From Halosimplex rubrum (lineage in GTDB: Archaea > Halobacteriota > Halobacteria > Halobacteriales > Haloarculaceae): 64,000 bases of DNA. Location of the stretch: NCBI RefSeq assembly GCF_013415885.1, contig NZ_CP058910.1, forward strand, positions 2,976,001 through 3,040,000, in the 5' to 3' direction. Made by a program: the position numbers and the translations under genes. Below the pieces are notes generated by a model. It had not been told where the DNA came from. It ran no database searches and worked only from the letters and a program-made list of their open reading frames with translations. The stretch's first letter is position 1. Each line of letters starts with the position of its first letter. Shown here piece after piece: positions 8,204-18,703 of this stretch.

Positions 8204-8279
8204 CCCCCTCATCTACAGCAGTTCATTCTCGGCGGACGCATCGATTCGACGCACAGCGGATACGACGACCACACAACAC

Positions 8280-10115
8280 ATGAGCGAGCAAACACCAGTG
8301 TCGCCACCGGAGGGCGAACGGACGGACACCGAGGAACAGACGACGGAGACAGCGGCGACGGAGGCCGCCGAGGGCGCGAAGACGACCAACGACACCGTCT
8401 CGACGGGGGCGGAGTCGGTCGTCGCGGGGCTCGAACAGGCCGGCGCGGAGACGCTCTTTGGCGTGCAGGGCGGGGCGATCATGCCCGTCTACGACGCGCT
8501 GTACGACTCCGAGGAACTGACCCACGTCACGATGGCCCACGAGCAGGGCGCCTCCCACGCGGCGGACGCCTACGGCATCGTCTCGGGGAAACCGGGCGTC
8601 TGCCTGGCGACCTCCGGGCCGGGCGCGACCAACCTCGTGACCGGCCTCGCGGACGCGAACATGGACTCGGACCCGGTCATCGCGCTGACGGGCCAGGTGC
8701 CGACGAACTTCGTCGGGAACGACGCGTTTCAAGAGACCGACACCGTCGGCGTGACCCAGCCGGTCACCAAGCACAGCTACTTCGCCGCGGACGCGGACAC
8801 GGTCGGCACCGAGGTCGGCGAGGCGTTCGCGCTGGCCGACGAGGGTCGCCAGGGGCCGACGCTGGTCGACCTCCCGAAGGACGTGACCCAGGGCGAGACC
8901 GACGCGTTCCCCGGCGAACCGGAGACGCCGGACACCTACAACCCGCCGACTGAGGCCGAACCCGAGGCGGTCGACGCGGCGGCCGGCGCGCTCGCCGACG
9001 CGGAGCGCCCGGTCATCCTCGCGGGCGGCGGCGTCATCAAGGCCGACGCCAGCGACGAACTCCGGCAGTTCGCCACCGAGTACGAGATCCCGGTCATCAC
9101 GACGATGCCCGGTATCGGCTCGTTCCCGGAGGACCACGAGCTGAGCCTGGAGTGGGCCGGCATGCACGGCACCGGCTACGCCAACATGGCGATCACCAAC
9201 ACCGACTGCATGCTCGCCATCGGGACGCGCTTCGACGACCGGCTGACCGGCGGTGTCGAGACGTTCGCGCCGGACGCCGAGCTGATCCACGTGGACATCG
9301 ACCCCGCCGAGATCAGTAAAAATATCCAGGCGGACCACCCGCTGATCGGCGACGCGAAGCAGGTCCTGCGCCAGCTCGACGACGCGATGGCGGTCGCGTA
9401 CGAGGCGACCGATAGCTCGCCCGAGGCCTACGCCGAGTGGCGCGAGCGGTGCCAGGCCTGGAAGGACGAGTACGAGATGGAGTACGACATGCCCGAGGAC
9501 GAGCCGCTCAAACCCCAGTACGTCGTCGAGCGGTACTCCGAGCTGGCCGACGACGACGCCATCGTCACGACCGGCGTCGGCCAACACCAGATGTGGGCCA
9601 GCCAGTTCTGGACGTTCACCGAGCCACGGACCTGGGTCTCCAGTCACGGGCTGGGCACGATGGGCTACGGCGTCCCGTCGGCCATCGGCGCGAAGATCGC
9701 CGCGCCCGACCAGGAGGTCGTCTGCTTCGACGGCGACGGATCCTTCCTGATGACGGTGCAGGAACTCTCGGTCGCGGTCCGCGAGGACCTGGATATCACG
9801 TACGTCGTCCTGAACAACGAGGCGGTCGGGATGGTCCGCCAGTGGCAGGACGGTTTCTACGAGGGTCGGCGGATGGCCTCGGAGTACCCGTGGATCCCGC
9901 AGTTCGACATGCTCGCCGAGGCGTTCGGCGCTCGGGGTTTCCGCCTGGAGGACCCCGAGGAGGTCGACGAGGTCATCGAGAAGGCGCGCAACTACGACGG
10001 TCCGGCGGTGGTCGACGCGATCATCGACCCCGCGGAGAACGTCTACCCGATGGTCCCCAGCGGCGGGGACAACGGACTGTTCGCACTGAACGGCGACCAA
10101 CTGGGTGACCTCTGA
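8280..10115 (+). CDS. ilvB: Acetolactate synthase large (catalytic) subunit
   Basis: 611 residues from ATG at 8280. It makes acetolactate or acetohydroxybutyrate from pyruvate, the first shared step of valine, leucine and isoleucine synthesis. After an acidic, low-complexity extension of about 40 residues (QTTETAATEAAEGAK) come the three ThDP-enzyme domains. Visible are the catalytic Glu in HEQGASHAADAYG, FQETDTVGVT, the FAD-region IGTRFDDRLTGG, and the ThDP/Mg motif GDGSFLM followed by NNEAVGMVRQWQ. The N-terminal extension is typical of haloarchaeal acidic tails and has no targeting role in archaea. ilvN begins one base after the stop, so the two subunits are co-translated. Expression is probably driven from the promoter near 8090. 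Confidence 0.95.
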   Translation: MSEQTPVSPPEGERTDTEEQTTETAATEAAEGAKTTNDTVSTGAESVVAGLEQAGAETLFGVQGGAIMPVYDALYDSEELTHVTMAHEQGASHAADAYGIVSGKPGVCLATSGPGATNLVTGLADANMDSDPVIALTGQVPTNFVGNDAFQETDTVGVTQPVTKHSYFAADADTVGTEVGEAFALADEGRQGPTLVDLPKDVTQGETDAFPGEPETPDTYNPPTEAEPEAVDAAAGALADAERPVILAGGGVIKADASDELRQFATEYEIPVITTMPGIGSFPEDHELSLEWAGMHGTGYANMAITNTDCMLAIGTRFDDRLTGGVETFAPDAELIHVDIDPAEISKNIQADHPLIGDAKQVLRQLDDAMAVAYEATDSSPEAYAEWRERCQAWKDEYEMEYDMPEDEPLKPQYVVERYSELADDDAIVTTGVGQHQMWASQFWTFTEPRTWVSSHGLGTMGYGVPSAIGAKIAAPDQEVVCFDGDGSFLMTVQELSVAVREDLDITYVVLNNEAVGMVRQWQDGFYEGRRMASEYPWIPQFDMLAEAFGARGFRLEDPEEVDEVIEKARNYDGPAVVDAIIDPAENVYPMVPSGGDNGLFALNGDQLGDL

Positions 10116-10116
10116 G

Positions 10117-10773
10117 ATGACGCAAGGCATGGACGGCCCCCATCCCGACGAACGGATGCGACCGGCGGGCCGACGGAACTCGCAAGGTATTCGTATCGAC
10201 CCGGAAGCCGAGGCGACCCACCAGCCGCGCAAGGCGGTGCTGTCGACGCTGGTGAACCACGAGCCCGGCGTCCTCGCGGAGGTCTCCGGACTCTTCAGCC
10301 GCCGGCAGTTCAACATCGAGAGCCTGACCGTGGGCGCCACGGACGACCCGGAGGTCGCCCGGATGACGATCGTCATCGAGGAGCCCGAGCCCGGCGTCGA
10401 CCAGGCGAAAAAACAGCTGGAGAAGCTCGTGCCGGTCATCTCGGTTGAGGAGCTCGAACCCGAGGCCGTCCAGCGCGAGCTGATCCTCGTGAAGGTCGGC
10501 GGCGAGAAGCCCGACGACGTGAACGCGGTCGCGGACATGTACGACGGGTCGGTCGTCGACGCCTCGCCCGAGGCTATCACGGTGGAGATCACGGGTAGCC
10601 AGCAGAAGATCGAGGCCGCGGTCGAGGCGTTCGACCAGTTCGACGTGCAGGAGGTCGTCCGCACGGGCGCCGCGGCGGTCGAGCGCGGCGACGAGACGCT
10701 CGAAGACACCCGACGGAAAGCGGAGACGATATCAGAGACGGGCGAGACGCCTCAGACAGCTACAGATGACTGA
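10117..10773 (+). CDS. ilvN: Acetolactate synthase small (regulatory) subunit
   Basis: 218 residues from ATG at 10117, one base after the ilvB stop; a GTG at 10105 inside ilvB is less likely. After a polar leader of about 40 residues comes an ACT domain ([22 protein letters not shown], then FNIESLTVG), the site of feedback control by branched-chain amino acids in this family. The C-terminal half ([38 protein letters not shown]) matches the second regulatory subunit domain. The 3' tail is polar. Its stop overlaps the start of ilvC by 8 bases (10766-10773), supporting a single operon. Confidence 0.94.
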   Translation: MTQGMDGPHPDERMRPAGRRNSQGIRIDPEAEATHQPRKAVLSTLVNHEPGVLAEVSGLFSRRQFNIESLTVGATDDPEVARMTIVIEEPEPGVDQAKKQLEKLVPVISVEELEPEAVQRELILVKVGGEKPDDVNAVADMYDGSVVDASPEAITVEITGSQQKIEAAVEAFDQFDVQEVVRTGAAAVERGDETLEDTRRKAETISETGETPQTATDD

Positions 10774-11764
10774 CGACTTCACCGTACCCGTCTACGACGA
10801 CGGCGACGCCGACGCATCGCACATCGAGGACAAGACCGTGGCCATCCTGGGTTACGGCAGCCAGGGCCACGCGCAGGCCCAGAACCTCGCCGACAGCGGC
10901 GTCGACGTGGTCGTCGGCCTCCGCGAGGGGTCGAGTTCGCGCGACGAGGCCGAAGCGGACGGCCTCCGCGTCGCGGTGCCGGACGACGCCGTCGCCGAGG
11001 CGGACATCACCGTGATGCTCGTCCCGGACACCGTCCAGCCGGCGGTCTTCGAGGCGGTGAAGGACGGCCTGGAGGAGGGCGACACGCTGCAGTTCGCCCA
11101 CGGGTTCAACGTCCACTACGGCCAGATCGAGCCGCCGGAGGGCGTCGACGTGACGATGGTCGCCCCCAAGAGCCCCGGTCACCTCGTCCGCCGCACCTAC
11201 AAGCGCGGCGAGGGCACGCCGGGCCTGATCGCCATCGAGCAGGACGCGACCGGGGCAGCCAAGGAACAGTCGCTCGCCTACGCCCAGGCCATCGGCTGCG
11301 CCCGCGCGGGCGTCATCGAGACGAGCTTCAAGGAGGAGGTCGAGACCGACCTCTTCGGCGAGCAGGCCGTCCTCTGTGGCGGCGTGACCGAGATGGTCAA
11401 GGCCGGCTTCGAGACGCTGGTCGACGCGGGCTACGCGCCGGAGATGGCCTACTTCGAGTGTCTCAACGAGCTGAAGCTGATTGTCGACCTCATGTACGAG
11501 GGCGGCCACATGGGCATGTGGAACTCCGTCTCGGACACCGCCGAGTACGGCGGGCTCACCCGCGGCGAGGAGATAATCGACCGCGACGGCTTCGACGAGA
11601 TCCTCGAAGGGGTCCAGAACGGGGAGTTCGCCCGCGAGTGGATCAACGAGAACCAGGCCCACCGGCCGGCCTACAAGCAGTACCGCGACGCCGAACAGAA
11701 CCACCAGATCGAGGAAGTCGGCGGGCGCCTGCGCGAGCTGTTCGCGTGGGCCGACGAGGAGTGA
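10766..11764 (+). CDS. ilvC: Ketol-acid reductoisomerase, class I
   Basis: 332 residues, the usual class I length. It converts acetolactate or acetohydroxybutyrate to dihydroxy acids using NADPH and two Mg ions. Present are the Rossmann motif [37 protein letters not shown], the metal-site [16 protein letters not shown] and the second acidic site in [20 protein letters not shown]. It overlaps ilvN by 8 bases and is followed after 19 bases by a small unknown gene, then leuC. This order (ilvB-ilvN-ilvC-unknown-leuC-leuD) is, to my knowledge, common in haloarchaea. Confidence 0.96.
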   Translation: MTDDFTVPVYDDGDADASHIEDKTVAILGYGSQGHAQAQNLADSGVDVVVGLREGSSSRDEAEADGLRVAVPDDAVAEADITVMLVPDTVQPAVFEAVKDGLEEGDTLQFAHGFNVHYGQIEPPEGVDVTMVAPKSPGHLVRRTYKRGEGTPGLIAIEQDATGAAKEQSLAYAQAIGCARAGVIETSFKEEVETDLFGEQAVLCGGVTEMVKAGFETLVDAGYAPEMAYFECLNELKLIVDLMYEGGHMGMWNSVSDTAEYGGLTRGEEIIDRDGFDEILEGVQNGEFAREWINENQAHRPAYKQYRDAEQNHQIEEVGGRLRELFAWADEE

Positions 11765-11783
11765 GACCAGCGGAACCAGATAG

Positions 11784-12098
11784 ATGACGGACGATTCGAA
11801 CGACACGACAGACGCGACGCGAACGACCGAGACGACCACCGCGACGGTCGGCGACGCCGCCCCGAACGCGACGATGGGCGAGTTCAGCCACACTAACCCC
11901 CACACCGGGAAGGCCTTCGGCGACGACTTCGCCTTCCAGCGGGGGCCCGCAGTGGCGGCCGACGGTGGGCACGCGGAAGCCGAATACGAAGCGGAGCAGA
12001 CGATGAAAGACGTCGACCACGAACATCCCGACGACGACGCGGCCGACGCCAACCGCGTCTTCCAGCGGGGCGCGGACGGACGAGACGGATCAGTATGA
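11784..12098 (+). CDS. Small conserved haloarchaeal protein between ilvC and leuC
   Basis: 104 residues from ATG at 11784. It is strongly acidic and Thr-rich at the N-terminus ([19 protein letters not shown]). A more ordered centre follows: [25 protein letters not shown], and near the end VFQRGADG, so the F-x-F-Q-R-G / V-F-Q-R-G pattern occurs twice. No known enzymatic motif. The stop overlaps the leuC start (ATGA at 12095-12098), so it is translationally coupled to leuC. The stable place inside the operon suggests a role linked to the pathway or to LeuC, but nothing in the sequence shows what. Confidence 0.8.
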   Translation: MTDDSNDTTDATRTTETTTATVGDAAPNATMGEFSHTNPHTGKAFGDDFAFQRGPAVAADGGHAEAEYEAEQTMKDVDHEHPDDDAADANRVFQRGADGRDGSV

Positions 12099-13516
12099 GT
12101 CAGGGAACACTGTACGACAAGGTGTGGGACCGGCACAAAGTGACGACGCTGCCCAACGGGCAGGACCAGCTGTTCGTCGGGCTCCACCTCATCCACGAGG
12201 TCACGAGCCCGCAGGCGTTTGGCATGCTCCGCGAGCGCGACATCGAGGTCGCGCGCCCGGATCTGACGCTCGCCACGGTCGACCATATCGTCCCGACGGC
12301 CGACCAGTCGCGGCCCTACGGCGACGACGCGGCCGAGAACATGATGTCCGAACTCGAGGAGAACGTCCGCGAGGCGGGCATCGAGTTCCTCGACCCCACC
12401 AGCGGCGAGCAGGGCATCGTCCACGTCGTCGGCCCGGAGCAGGGGCTCACCCAGCCCGGCAAGACGATCGTCTGCGGCGACTCCCACACGTCGACCCACG
12501 GCGCGTTCGGCGCGCTCGCGTTCGGGATCGGGACCTCCCAGATCCGCGACGTGCTGGCCACCCAGACCATCGCGATGGAGAAACAGAAGGTCCGCAAGAT
12601 CCAGGTCGACGGCGAACTCGGCCGAGGAGTCGAGGCCAAGGACATCATCCTGGAGATCATCCGCCGTCTGGGCACCGAGGGCGGCGTCGGCTACGTCTAC
12701 GAGTACGCCGGCGAGGCCATCGAGGACCTGGACATGGAAGGGCGGATGTCCATCTGCAACATGTCCATCGAGGGCGGCGCTCGCGCGGGCTACGTCAACC
12801 CCGACGAGACCACCTACGAGTGGCTGGAACAGACGGACTACTTCCAGGAAAACCCGGAGAAGTTCGACGAACTCAAACCCTACTGGGAGTCCATCAGCAG
12901 CGACGATACGGCCGAGTACGACGACGTGGTCCGCATCGACGCGAGCGAGCTGGACCCGGTCGTCACGTGGGGCACCACGCCCGGCCAGGGCATCGGCATC
13001 CACGACCCGATCCCGGCGCCGGAGGACCTGGCCGACGACAAGGTCGACACGGCCCGGCGCGCCCAGGAGCACATGCGCGTCGATCCCGGCGAGACGATGG
13101 ACGGCTACGACATCGACGTGGCCTTCCTCGGCTCGTGTACCAACGCCCGCCTGCCGGACCTGCGCCGCGCGGCCCGGATCGTGAAGGGCCGACAGGTCGC
13201 CGACGACGTGCGCGCGTTCGTCGTCCCCGGCAGCCAGCGCGTCCAGAAGCAGGCCGAGGAGGAAGGGCTCAAGGACATCTTCGAGGAGGCCGGCTTCGAC
13301 TGGCGCAACGCCGGCTGTTCGATGTGTCTCGGCATGAACGAGGACCAGCTAGAGGGCGACGAGGCCTGTGCCTCGTCCTCGAACCGGAACTTCGTCGGCC
13401 GTCAGGGGAGCAAGGACGGCCGGACCGTCCTGATGAACCCGCGGATGGTCGCCGCGGCGGCGATCACCGGCGAGGTTTCCGACGTGCGCGACCTGGAGGA
13501 GGTGCAGGTGTCATGA
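12095..13516 (+). CDS. leuC: 3-isopropylmalate dehydratase large subunit
   Basis: 473 residues from ATG at 12095. It is the aconitase-family large subunit that carries the 4Fe-4S cluster and isomerises 2- to 3-isopropylmalate. Seen are VDHIVPT, the active-site [20 protein letters not shown], the cluster ligand in LGSCTNARL, and the C-x-x-C ligand pair in [13 protein letters not shown]. Length is typical. It is coupled to the small unknown gene in front (4-base overlap) and to leuD behind (4-base overlap, ATGA at 13513-13516). LeuC needs LeuD for activity. Confidence 0.96.
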   Translation: MSQGTLYDKVWDRHKVTTLPNGQDQLFVGLHLIHEVTSPQAFGMLRERDIEVARPDLTLATVDHIVPTADQSRPYGDDAAENMMSELEENVREAGIEFLDPTSGEQGIVHVVGPEQGLTQPGKTIVCGDSHTSTHGAFGALAFGIGTSQIRDVLATQTIAMEKQKVRKIQVDGELGRGVEAKDIILEIIRRLGTEGGVGYVYEYAGEAIEDLDMEGRMSICNMSIEGGARAGYVNPDETTYEWLEQTDYFQENPEKFDELKPYWESISSDDTAEYDDVVRIDASELDPVVTWGTTPGQGIGIHDPIPAPEDLADDKVDTARRAQEHMRVDPGETMDGYDIDVAFLGSCTNARLPDLRRAARIVKGRQVADDVRAFVVPGSQRVQKQAEEEGLKDIFEEAGFDWRNAGCSMCLGMNEDQLEGDEACASSSNRNFVGRQGSKDGRTVLMNPRMVAAAAITGEVSDVRDLEEVQVS

Positions 13517-14136
13517 GCGACGCCACCGAGGACATCCCGTCGGTCGACTACGTCGAGGGGTCGGGCATCCCGATCCGCGGCAACGACATCGACACCGACC
13601 AGATCATCCCGGCGCGGTTCATGAAGGTCGTCACCTTCGACGGGCTGGGCCAGTTCTCCTTCTTCGACCTGCGGTTCGACGACGACGACAACGAGAAAGA
13701 GCACCCGTTCAACGAGGAGCGCTTCGGGGACGCCAACGTCATGGTGGTCAACAACAACTTCGGCTGTGGCTCCTCCCGCGAGCACGCCCCACAGGCGCTG
13801 ATGCGCTGGGGCATCGACGCCATCATCGGCGAGGGCTTCGCGGAGATCTTCGCGGGCAACTGCCTCGCGCTCGGCATCCCGACGGTCACGGCCGACCACG
13901 AGACGATCAACGCGCTCCAGCAGTGGGTCGACGACAACCCCGATGGCGAGATCGAGGTCGACGTGCGCGCCGAGACCGTCACCTACGGCGACAACGAGAT
14001 CAACGTCAGCGTCGACCGCGCCCAGCGCGAGGCGCTGGTCGAGGGCAACTGGGACACCACCGCGCTGATGAAGGCCAACCGGAACGCCATCGAGGAGACG
14101 GCCGGCTCGCTGCCGTACCTCGGATCGGCGGACTGA
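13513..14136 (+). CDS. leuD: 3-isopropylmalate dehydratase small subunit
   Basis: 207 residues from ATG at 13513. The small swivel-domain subunit pairs with LeuC. Hallmarks are [31 protein letters not shown] (substrate-binding loop) and [16 protein letters not shown]-like sequence (here [19 protein letters not shown]). The frame is open far upstream inside leuC, but the ATG overlapping the leuC stop is the natural start. This is the last gene of the ilv-leu run; the next gene is on the opposite strand and leuB lies 5.3 kb away. Confidence 0.95.
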   Translation: MSDATEDIPSVDYVEGSGIPIRGNDIDTDQIIPARFMKVVTFDGLGQFSFFDLRFDDDDNEKEHPFNEERFGDANVMVVNNNFGCGSSREHAPQALMRWGIDAIIGEGFAEIFAGNCLALGIPTVTADHETINALQQWVDDNPDGEIEVDVRAETVTYGDNEINVSVDRAQREALVEGNWDTTALMKANRNAIEETAGSLPYLGSAD

Positions 14137-14210
14137 CTCGTTCGACCGACGCGCCCTTCGGAACGCGTTCGGTTGCAGTGGTTCGTCGACCCGTTCCTCG
14201 CCGCCAGTCG

Positions 14211-15044
14211 TCACTGGTCCGCGAGCAACGCGTCGGCGTCGTCACCGAGCGCGGCGGGCAGTTCGCCGTCGACGGCGTAGCGGTACAGGGCGGTCTCGAC
14301 GACGCCTCTGACGGTGGTAGTGAGAGCCGTCGCGGTGAACAGCCCGGCGACCGGTAACGCGACGGAGAGCGTGTAACCGCCGAGCGGCGGGACCTCGATC
14401 GAGAAGACACCGAGGACGGCCAGGACCGCGAGCGCTACCGACGTGATGATCGCCGACCAGACGATGCCCATCCCGACCGCGCGCGTGCCGGTCGCGGTGA
14501 CGACGGCGGTCCCCCAGCGCCGCTCGGCGGCCGCCCATACCTCCTCGGCGGTCTCCCCGAGCGACCCCTCGGAGACCGCGACGGCGGGGTAGAGGAAGCC
14601 GTTCAGGGCGCGCAGTGCCGTGGCCGAGGAGATACCGACCAGCCCGCCGAACGGGACCGAATCGTCGTCGCCCGACTCCGCCAGCAGCGACCCGAGACTC
14701 GCGAGCAGCGACGCGACGACGAGCACTCTGAACCTTGCGATGGCGCGCGCGATCCCTGAGCCCGGCGTCGGCGTCCGACCGGCGAACAGTTCGTCGAGCT
14801 CGTGGCAGTACGCCACCATCAACAACCCGAACAGGGGCGCGAGGCCGAAGAGGTAGATCGGGACGGTGAGCCAGACCAGTCGGATGTCGATCAGGCCCAG
14901 ACCGACCGCGATCACGGCCGGCAGCAGGAGTGCGAGCATCGACGCGAGGACCGGATACACGAGGACGTACGGTCTCCACAGGACGGCTCGAAGCGCGCGG
15001 AGCGCGACCGGACCCTGGACCCGTATCCGGCTCAGCCATCCCAT
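14211..15044 (-). CDS. Polytopic membrane protein of unknown function (DUF6159-like)
   Basis: 277 residues from ATG at 15044 (MGWLSRIRVQGPVALRALRAV); a longer frame starts at 15089, but its first residues are basic and non-conserved looking. There are about six hydrophobic segments: YPVLASMLALLLPAVIAV, LVWLTVPIYLFGLAPLFGLL, VVASLLASLGSLL, a glycine/alanine-rich GIVWSAIITSVALAVLAVLG, and TLSVALPVAGLFTATALTTT. The start plus a cytoplasmic helix ahead of paired membrane segments, and the mid-protein SSATALRALNGFLYPAVAV, look like the DUF6159 membrane family, a tentative match. No catalytic motif. It converges on leuD. Confidence 0.75.
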   Translation of the reverse strand: MGWLSRIRVQGPVALRALRAVLWRPYVLVYPVLASMLALLLPAVIAVGLGLIDIRLVWLTVPIYLFGLAPLFGLLMVAYCHELDELFAGRTPTPGSGIARAIARFRVLVVASLLASLGSLLAESGDDDSVPFGGLVGISSATALRALNGFLYPAVAVSEGSLGETAEEVWAAAERRWGTAVVTATGTRAVGMGIVWSAIITSVALAVLAVLGVFSIEVPPLGGYTLSVALPVAGLFTATALTTTVRGVVETALYRYAVDGELPAALGDDADALLADQ

Positions 15045-15193
15045 CGGTCGGTCCCCCCGAAACCGGGCTCGTCTCCCGGAGTGATCCACCGAGCGTGCAT
15101 CACGACGGTCGTGGCTCCCGATCCCTTTTGAACGTTCGCACGTGACGCGGATCTCCGGCGGGAGAAACGTCGACGCCGGGTTCCGGGCGCGGT

Positions 15194-18100
15194 TCAGTCC
15201 TCGCGACCGCCGTCGGAGGGGGACTCCGACGAGGTCGCGCTCTCCTCGCTCGCGCGACCGCCGTCGGAGTCGGCTTCCGACGAAGCCGCGCTCTCCTCGC
15301 TCGCGCGACCGCCGTCGGAGTCGGCTTCCGACGAAGCCGCGCTCTCCTCGCTCGCGCGACCGCCGTCGGTCGCCGCCGCGTCCGGATCGTCTCCGGTCGC
15401 CGCGGGGTCGTCGAGCGCGGGGTCGCCGCTTTCGTCGCCGCCACTCAGCGCAGGGTCGTCGCCGCCTCCGCCGCCGAATGCGGGGTCGTCGTCCTCGCTG
15501 GACCCGCTCCCGTCGTCGACGGTGAACTCGTCGAGCTGCTCGCGAAGCTGGTCGGCGAGGCCGTCGAGTTCGTCGGCGGTGCCGGCCATCTGCGTGGCGG
15601 TCATCGTCTGCTGTTCGGCGGCGGAGGCGACTTCCTGGGCCTCCGAGCGCGTCTCGCGGCTGGCGTCGGCCACGTCGTCGGCCATCGCGACGACCTCCTG
15701 GGCGGAGGCGGCCTGCTCGTCGGTTGCGTCGTTGATCGACTGGACGCCGGTGTTGGCCTCCTCGACGTGGTCGGCGATCTCTTGCAGAGTCCGCAGGCTC
15801 TCGTCGATGGTCTCGCGACCGTCCTCGACGGCCTCGTGCATTTCGCGCATGTCCGCGACGGTCTCGGTGGTCGAGGACTCGACCCCGTCGATGAGGCCGG
15901 CGATCTCGTCGGTCGCCTCGCTCGTCTCCTCGGCGAGATTTTTGACCTCGTTGGCGACGACGGCGAAGCCCTCGCCGGCCTCGCCGGCGCGGGCGGCTTC
16001 GATGGAGGCGTTCAGGGCGAGGACGTTCGTCTGCTCGGCGATGTCGTCGATGAGCGTGACGATCTCGTCGATCTCCGAGACCTCCCGTTCCAGCCGCTCC
16101 ATCTCGTCGACGGTCTCGTCGGCCTGGTCCTCGATGGTCTCGATCATCTCGATGGACTCCTCGGCCAGATCGGTCCCCTCGCGGGCGTCGGCGGCGGCCT
16201 CGGCGGAGAGTTCGGCCACCTCGTCGGACGAAGAGGCGATCTCCTCGACGGTGGCCGACAGGTCGTTCATCTCGCCGGAGACCTCCTCGAGGCTCCCGGT
16301 CTGTTCGGCCGCCCGGGCGGCGATGTCTTCGATGGATTCCGCGACCTCCTGGCTGGCGGAGGACACCTCGTTCGACCCGCGGGAGACCTGCTCGCTGACG
16401 CCCGCGACCTCGTCGCTGAAGCGTTTGATGTCGACGACGGTGTCCTCCAGTTCGCCGAGCATGGCGTTGAATTCGGTGGCGATGGTCCGCATGGCGTCGC
16501 TGTCGCGCGTTTCGTCCATCCGGGCGGTCAGGTCGCCGTCGGCCGCCCGTTCGAGGACGCCCGCGGCCTCCTCGGCCTGCCGTCGCAGGTCGGCGGCGAG
16601 CTGTTCGGCCTCCTCGCGGGCGGCCTCGGCCTCGCTGCGGGCCTCGTCGAGATCGGCGACGAACGCCTCGGTGTTCTCGTGCATGGTCGACAGGGCGGCG
16701 CCCAGCCGGCCGGGGACCTCCTCGTCGAGGACGGGCGCGTCGAACTCCTGGTCGGCCAGCGCGTCGGCCTGGGCGGCGGCCATCGAGAGGTTGCCGTGCA
16801 TCTCCTCGAAGGCGGTGACCATCTCACCGATCTCGTCGTTGCCGGCGTCGACGTCGAGCTGTTCGTCGAACTCGCCGCGGGCGAGCCGTTGGGCGTGGTC
16901 GCGGACCTGCTCGATCGGTCTGGCGAAGTACCGCGCTAGCCCGTAGCCGGTCGCGACGACGCCGACGAGGATGGCGCCGAGGATGAGCAGGATGGTCTGG
17001 CGGGTCGCGTCGGCCTCCGCGCGGAGCTGCGCGCCGAGGGCGGCCGCGGGGTCGGTCACGTCGGACTCGGGGACGGTCGCGACCATCGTGTAGGTCCGTT
17101 CGCCCACGTCGAGCGGGCGGAAGCCGATGTAGCGCTGGGCGGCGTCGGTGTCGTTGCCGAGGCTGTAGGTCGCGAGTCCCGCCTCGCCCTGGATCATCCG
17201 CTCGTTGACGGTCGTCGCCAGCGAGTCGCCGAGCGCTCCCTGTGCGAGGTTGGCCTTCTCCCGCAGCAGCGACTCGCGGGGGTAACTGACCAGTTCCCCC
17301 CGGTCGTTGACGATGTAGAGGTAACCCGACTCGGCGACGGTGACGCTGTTGGTGATGTTGGTGACGTGGTGGTAGTTGAACTCCGCGGCGAGGACGCCCG
17401 CCAGGCGACCGTCGTGGTACACCGGCGTCGCGAGCATGTTGCGCTGTTCGCCGCTTCGCATCGTGATCTCGCCGACGACGACCCGCCCGGGGCGGGCGCT
17501 CTTCGCCCGTGAGAACCACCCGGTGTCGGCGTAGGAGTTCTCGTCCTCCGAGACGTTGACCGAGCCGGCGTCGGTGCGGGTGACGCTGACGACCTCCCGG
17601 CCGTCGGCGTCGGTCAGGCGGAGGCTCCGGTAGGCCTGTGCGTCCTGGCCGTCGACCGTCATCGTCTGCGTCCAGAGCGCGCTCTCGAAGGAGCCCGCGA
17701 TGTTCGACCGAGCCTCGGTGACGCTGTTCCGGCGGAACTCGTCGACGAAGACGCCCGGTGCGATCACCCAGTCGAACCGGTCGTAGTAGGTGTAGGAGAC
17801 GACGCGGGTCCCCTCGGCGTCGTCGCCCGCTCCGGTCTCGGCGGTGTAGGTCTCGCTCGCCCAGTCCGCGCCCGTGCGGACGCCCTCGTCCGAGCGGACC
17901 GTCCGGTTGATCGCGTCGTAGGCCATCGACAGCCCGCCGGCGTCGCCGCCGAGGCGCTCGCCGTCGCCGACCTCGTGGTGGACGACGACGGCCCCCTCGC
18001 GGTCGGTGACCATCGCGTAGCCCGTCTCGCCGACGTAGCCGGGTCGGAAGGTGTCGGCGAGCGCGCCCGCGTCGGTCGTCCCGTTCCCGGCCGTGCCGGC

Positions 18101-18559
18101 GATCCGCCGCTCGACGGCGGTCTCGACGGCCATCTGTTCCTCGGCGCTCAGCTCCTCCCAGACCCGTCCGTCGTAGCGCTCTTCGAGGAGGGTCTCGGTG
18201 GTGCTCTCGACGGCGTCGCGGACGTGGAGCGCGACGTAGCCGAGCTGGCGCGCGCTCCGCTCGCGCGCCTGAGCCGACTCGCCGCTCGCCGCCGCGTAGT
18301 AGTCGCCGACCGCGGCGGTGCCCGCCAGCGACTTCACGTCGGCGCGCCGCTCGTTGAGGAGGTTCCCGATCTCTTCGGAGCGGGCCTCGACACTGTTGTT
18401 CAGCTCGTCGGTCACTTGCGCCTCCAGCGACGCCGCGCTCGCGCGCTGGGACTGCTCGCTCAGATCCGTCATGGACTGGTTCGCCGTCACCCCAACCACC
18501 GCCGTCGGTATCAGCGAAACCACCAGAAAGACGAGGATGAGCTTCGCACTCAGTCTCAT
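15194..18559 (-). CDS. Methyl-accepting chemotaxis transducer (Htr) with extracellular sensor, two HAMP domains and a repeat tail
   Basis: 1121 residues from ATG at 18559; the open frame continues upstream for 577 codons as a shadow. An N-terminal membrane helix ([18 protein letters not shown]) is followed by about 450 extracellular residues of dCache type ([17 protein letters not shown] near its end), then a second helix ([19 protein letters not shown]). HAMP follows ([23 protein letters not shown]), then a second HAMP-like segment ([14 protein letters not shown]) and a long signalling coiled coil. Its tip reads [19 protein letters not shown] then [14 protein letters not shown], the CheA/CheW-binding hairpin. 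The C-terminus is an acidic glycine-rich tail with three 17-residue repeats. It signals to the flagellar/archaellar motor through CheA; the ligand is unknown. Confidence 0.93.
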   Translation of the reverse strand: MRLSAKLILVFLVVSLIPTAVVGVTANQSMTDLSEQSQRASAASLEAQVTDELNNSVEARSEEIGNLLNERRADVKSLAGTAAVGDYYAAASGESAQARERSARQLGYVALHVRDAVESTTETLLEERYDGRVWEELSAEEQMAVETAVERRIAGTAGNGTTDAGALADTFRPGYVGETGYAMVTDREGAVVVHHEVGDGERLGGDAGGLSMAYDAINRTVRSDEGVRTGADWASETYTAETGAGDDAEGTRVVSYTYYDRFDWVIAPGVFVDEFRRNSVTEARSNIAGSFESALWTQTMTVDGQDAQAYRSLRLTDADGREVVSVTRTDAGSVNVSEDENSYADTGWFSRAKSARPGRVVVGEITMRSGEQRNMLATPVYHDGRLAGVLAAEFNYHHVTNITNSVTVAESGYLYIVNDRGELVSYPRESLLREKANLAQGALGDSLATTVNERMIQGEAGLATYSLGNDTDAAQRYIGFRPLDVGERTYTMVATVPESDVTDPAAALGAQLRAEADATRQTILLILGAILVGVVATGYGLARYFARPIEQVRDHAQRLARGEFDEQLDVDAGNDEIGEMVTAFEEMHGNLSMAAAQADALADQEFDAPVLDEEVPGRLGAALSTMHENTEAFVADLDEARSEAEAAREEAEQLAADLRRQAEEAAGVLERAADGDLTARMDETRDSDAMRTIATEFNAMLGELEDTVVDIKRFSDEVAGVSEQVSRGSNEVSSASQEVAESIEDIAARAAEQTGSLEEVSGEMNDLSATVEEIASSSDEVAELSAEAAADAREGTDLAEESIEMIETIEDQADETVDEMERLEREVSEIDEIVTLIDDIAEQTNVLALNASIEAARAGEAGEGFAVVANEVKNLAEETSEATDEIAGLIDGVESSTTETVADMREMHEAVEDGRETIDESLRTLQEIADHVEEANTGVQSINDATDEQAASAQEVVAMADDVADASRETRSEAQEVASAAEQQTMTATQMAGTADELDGLADQLREQLDEFTVDDGSGSSEDDDPAFGGGGGDDPALSGGDESGDPALDDPAATGDDPDAAATDGGRASEESAASSEADSDGGRASEESAASSEADSDGGRASEESATSSESPSDGGRED
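15205..15357 (-). repeat. 51-bp tandem repeat, three units, in the transducer tail
   Basis: The string gaccgccgtcgg recurs at 15205, 15256, 15307 and 15358, exactly 51 bases apart, giving three full units and the start of a fourth. Units two and three are almost identical; the first is diverged. Each encodes a 17-residue acidic/Ser-rich repeat ([17 protein letters not shown]) at the end of the chemotaxis transducer. Such in-frame arrays commonly change copy number. Confidence 0.9.
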
Positions 18560-18703
18560 TATATCCCCAGATATCATCGGGTCTCTTATGCTTGATTCAT
18601 CAATTCTCAGTCGTGATATCGGTTCGGCGGCGTTTCGCGGGGTCGACGGGCTGGCCGCGACCGTCCCGACGGCCACTTCATCCGGGCGGGCGTAGGATCG
18701 CGG

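Noticed and set aside
10760-13072. 770-codon minus-strand ORF through ilvC and leuC
   Set aside because: It overlaps well-supported genes and reads as Asp/Arg/Val-rich shadow with no domain.
15205-15370. CRISPR-like array
   Set aside because: The 51-bp units are contiguous, without unique spacers, and code for a protein tail in frame.
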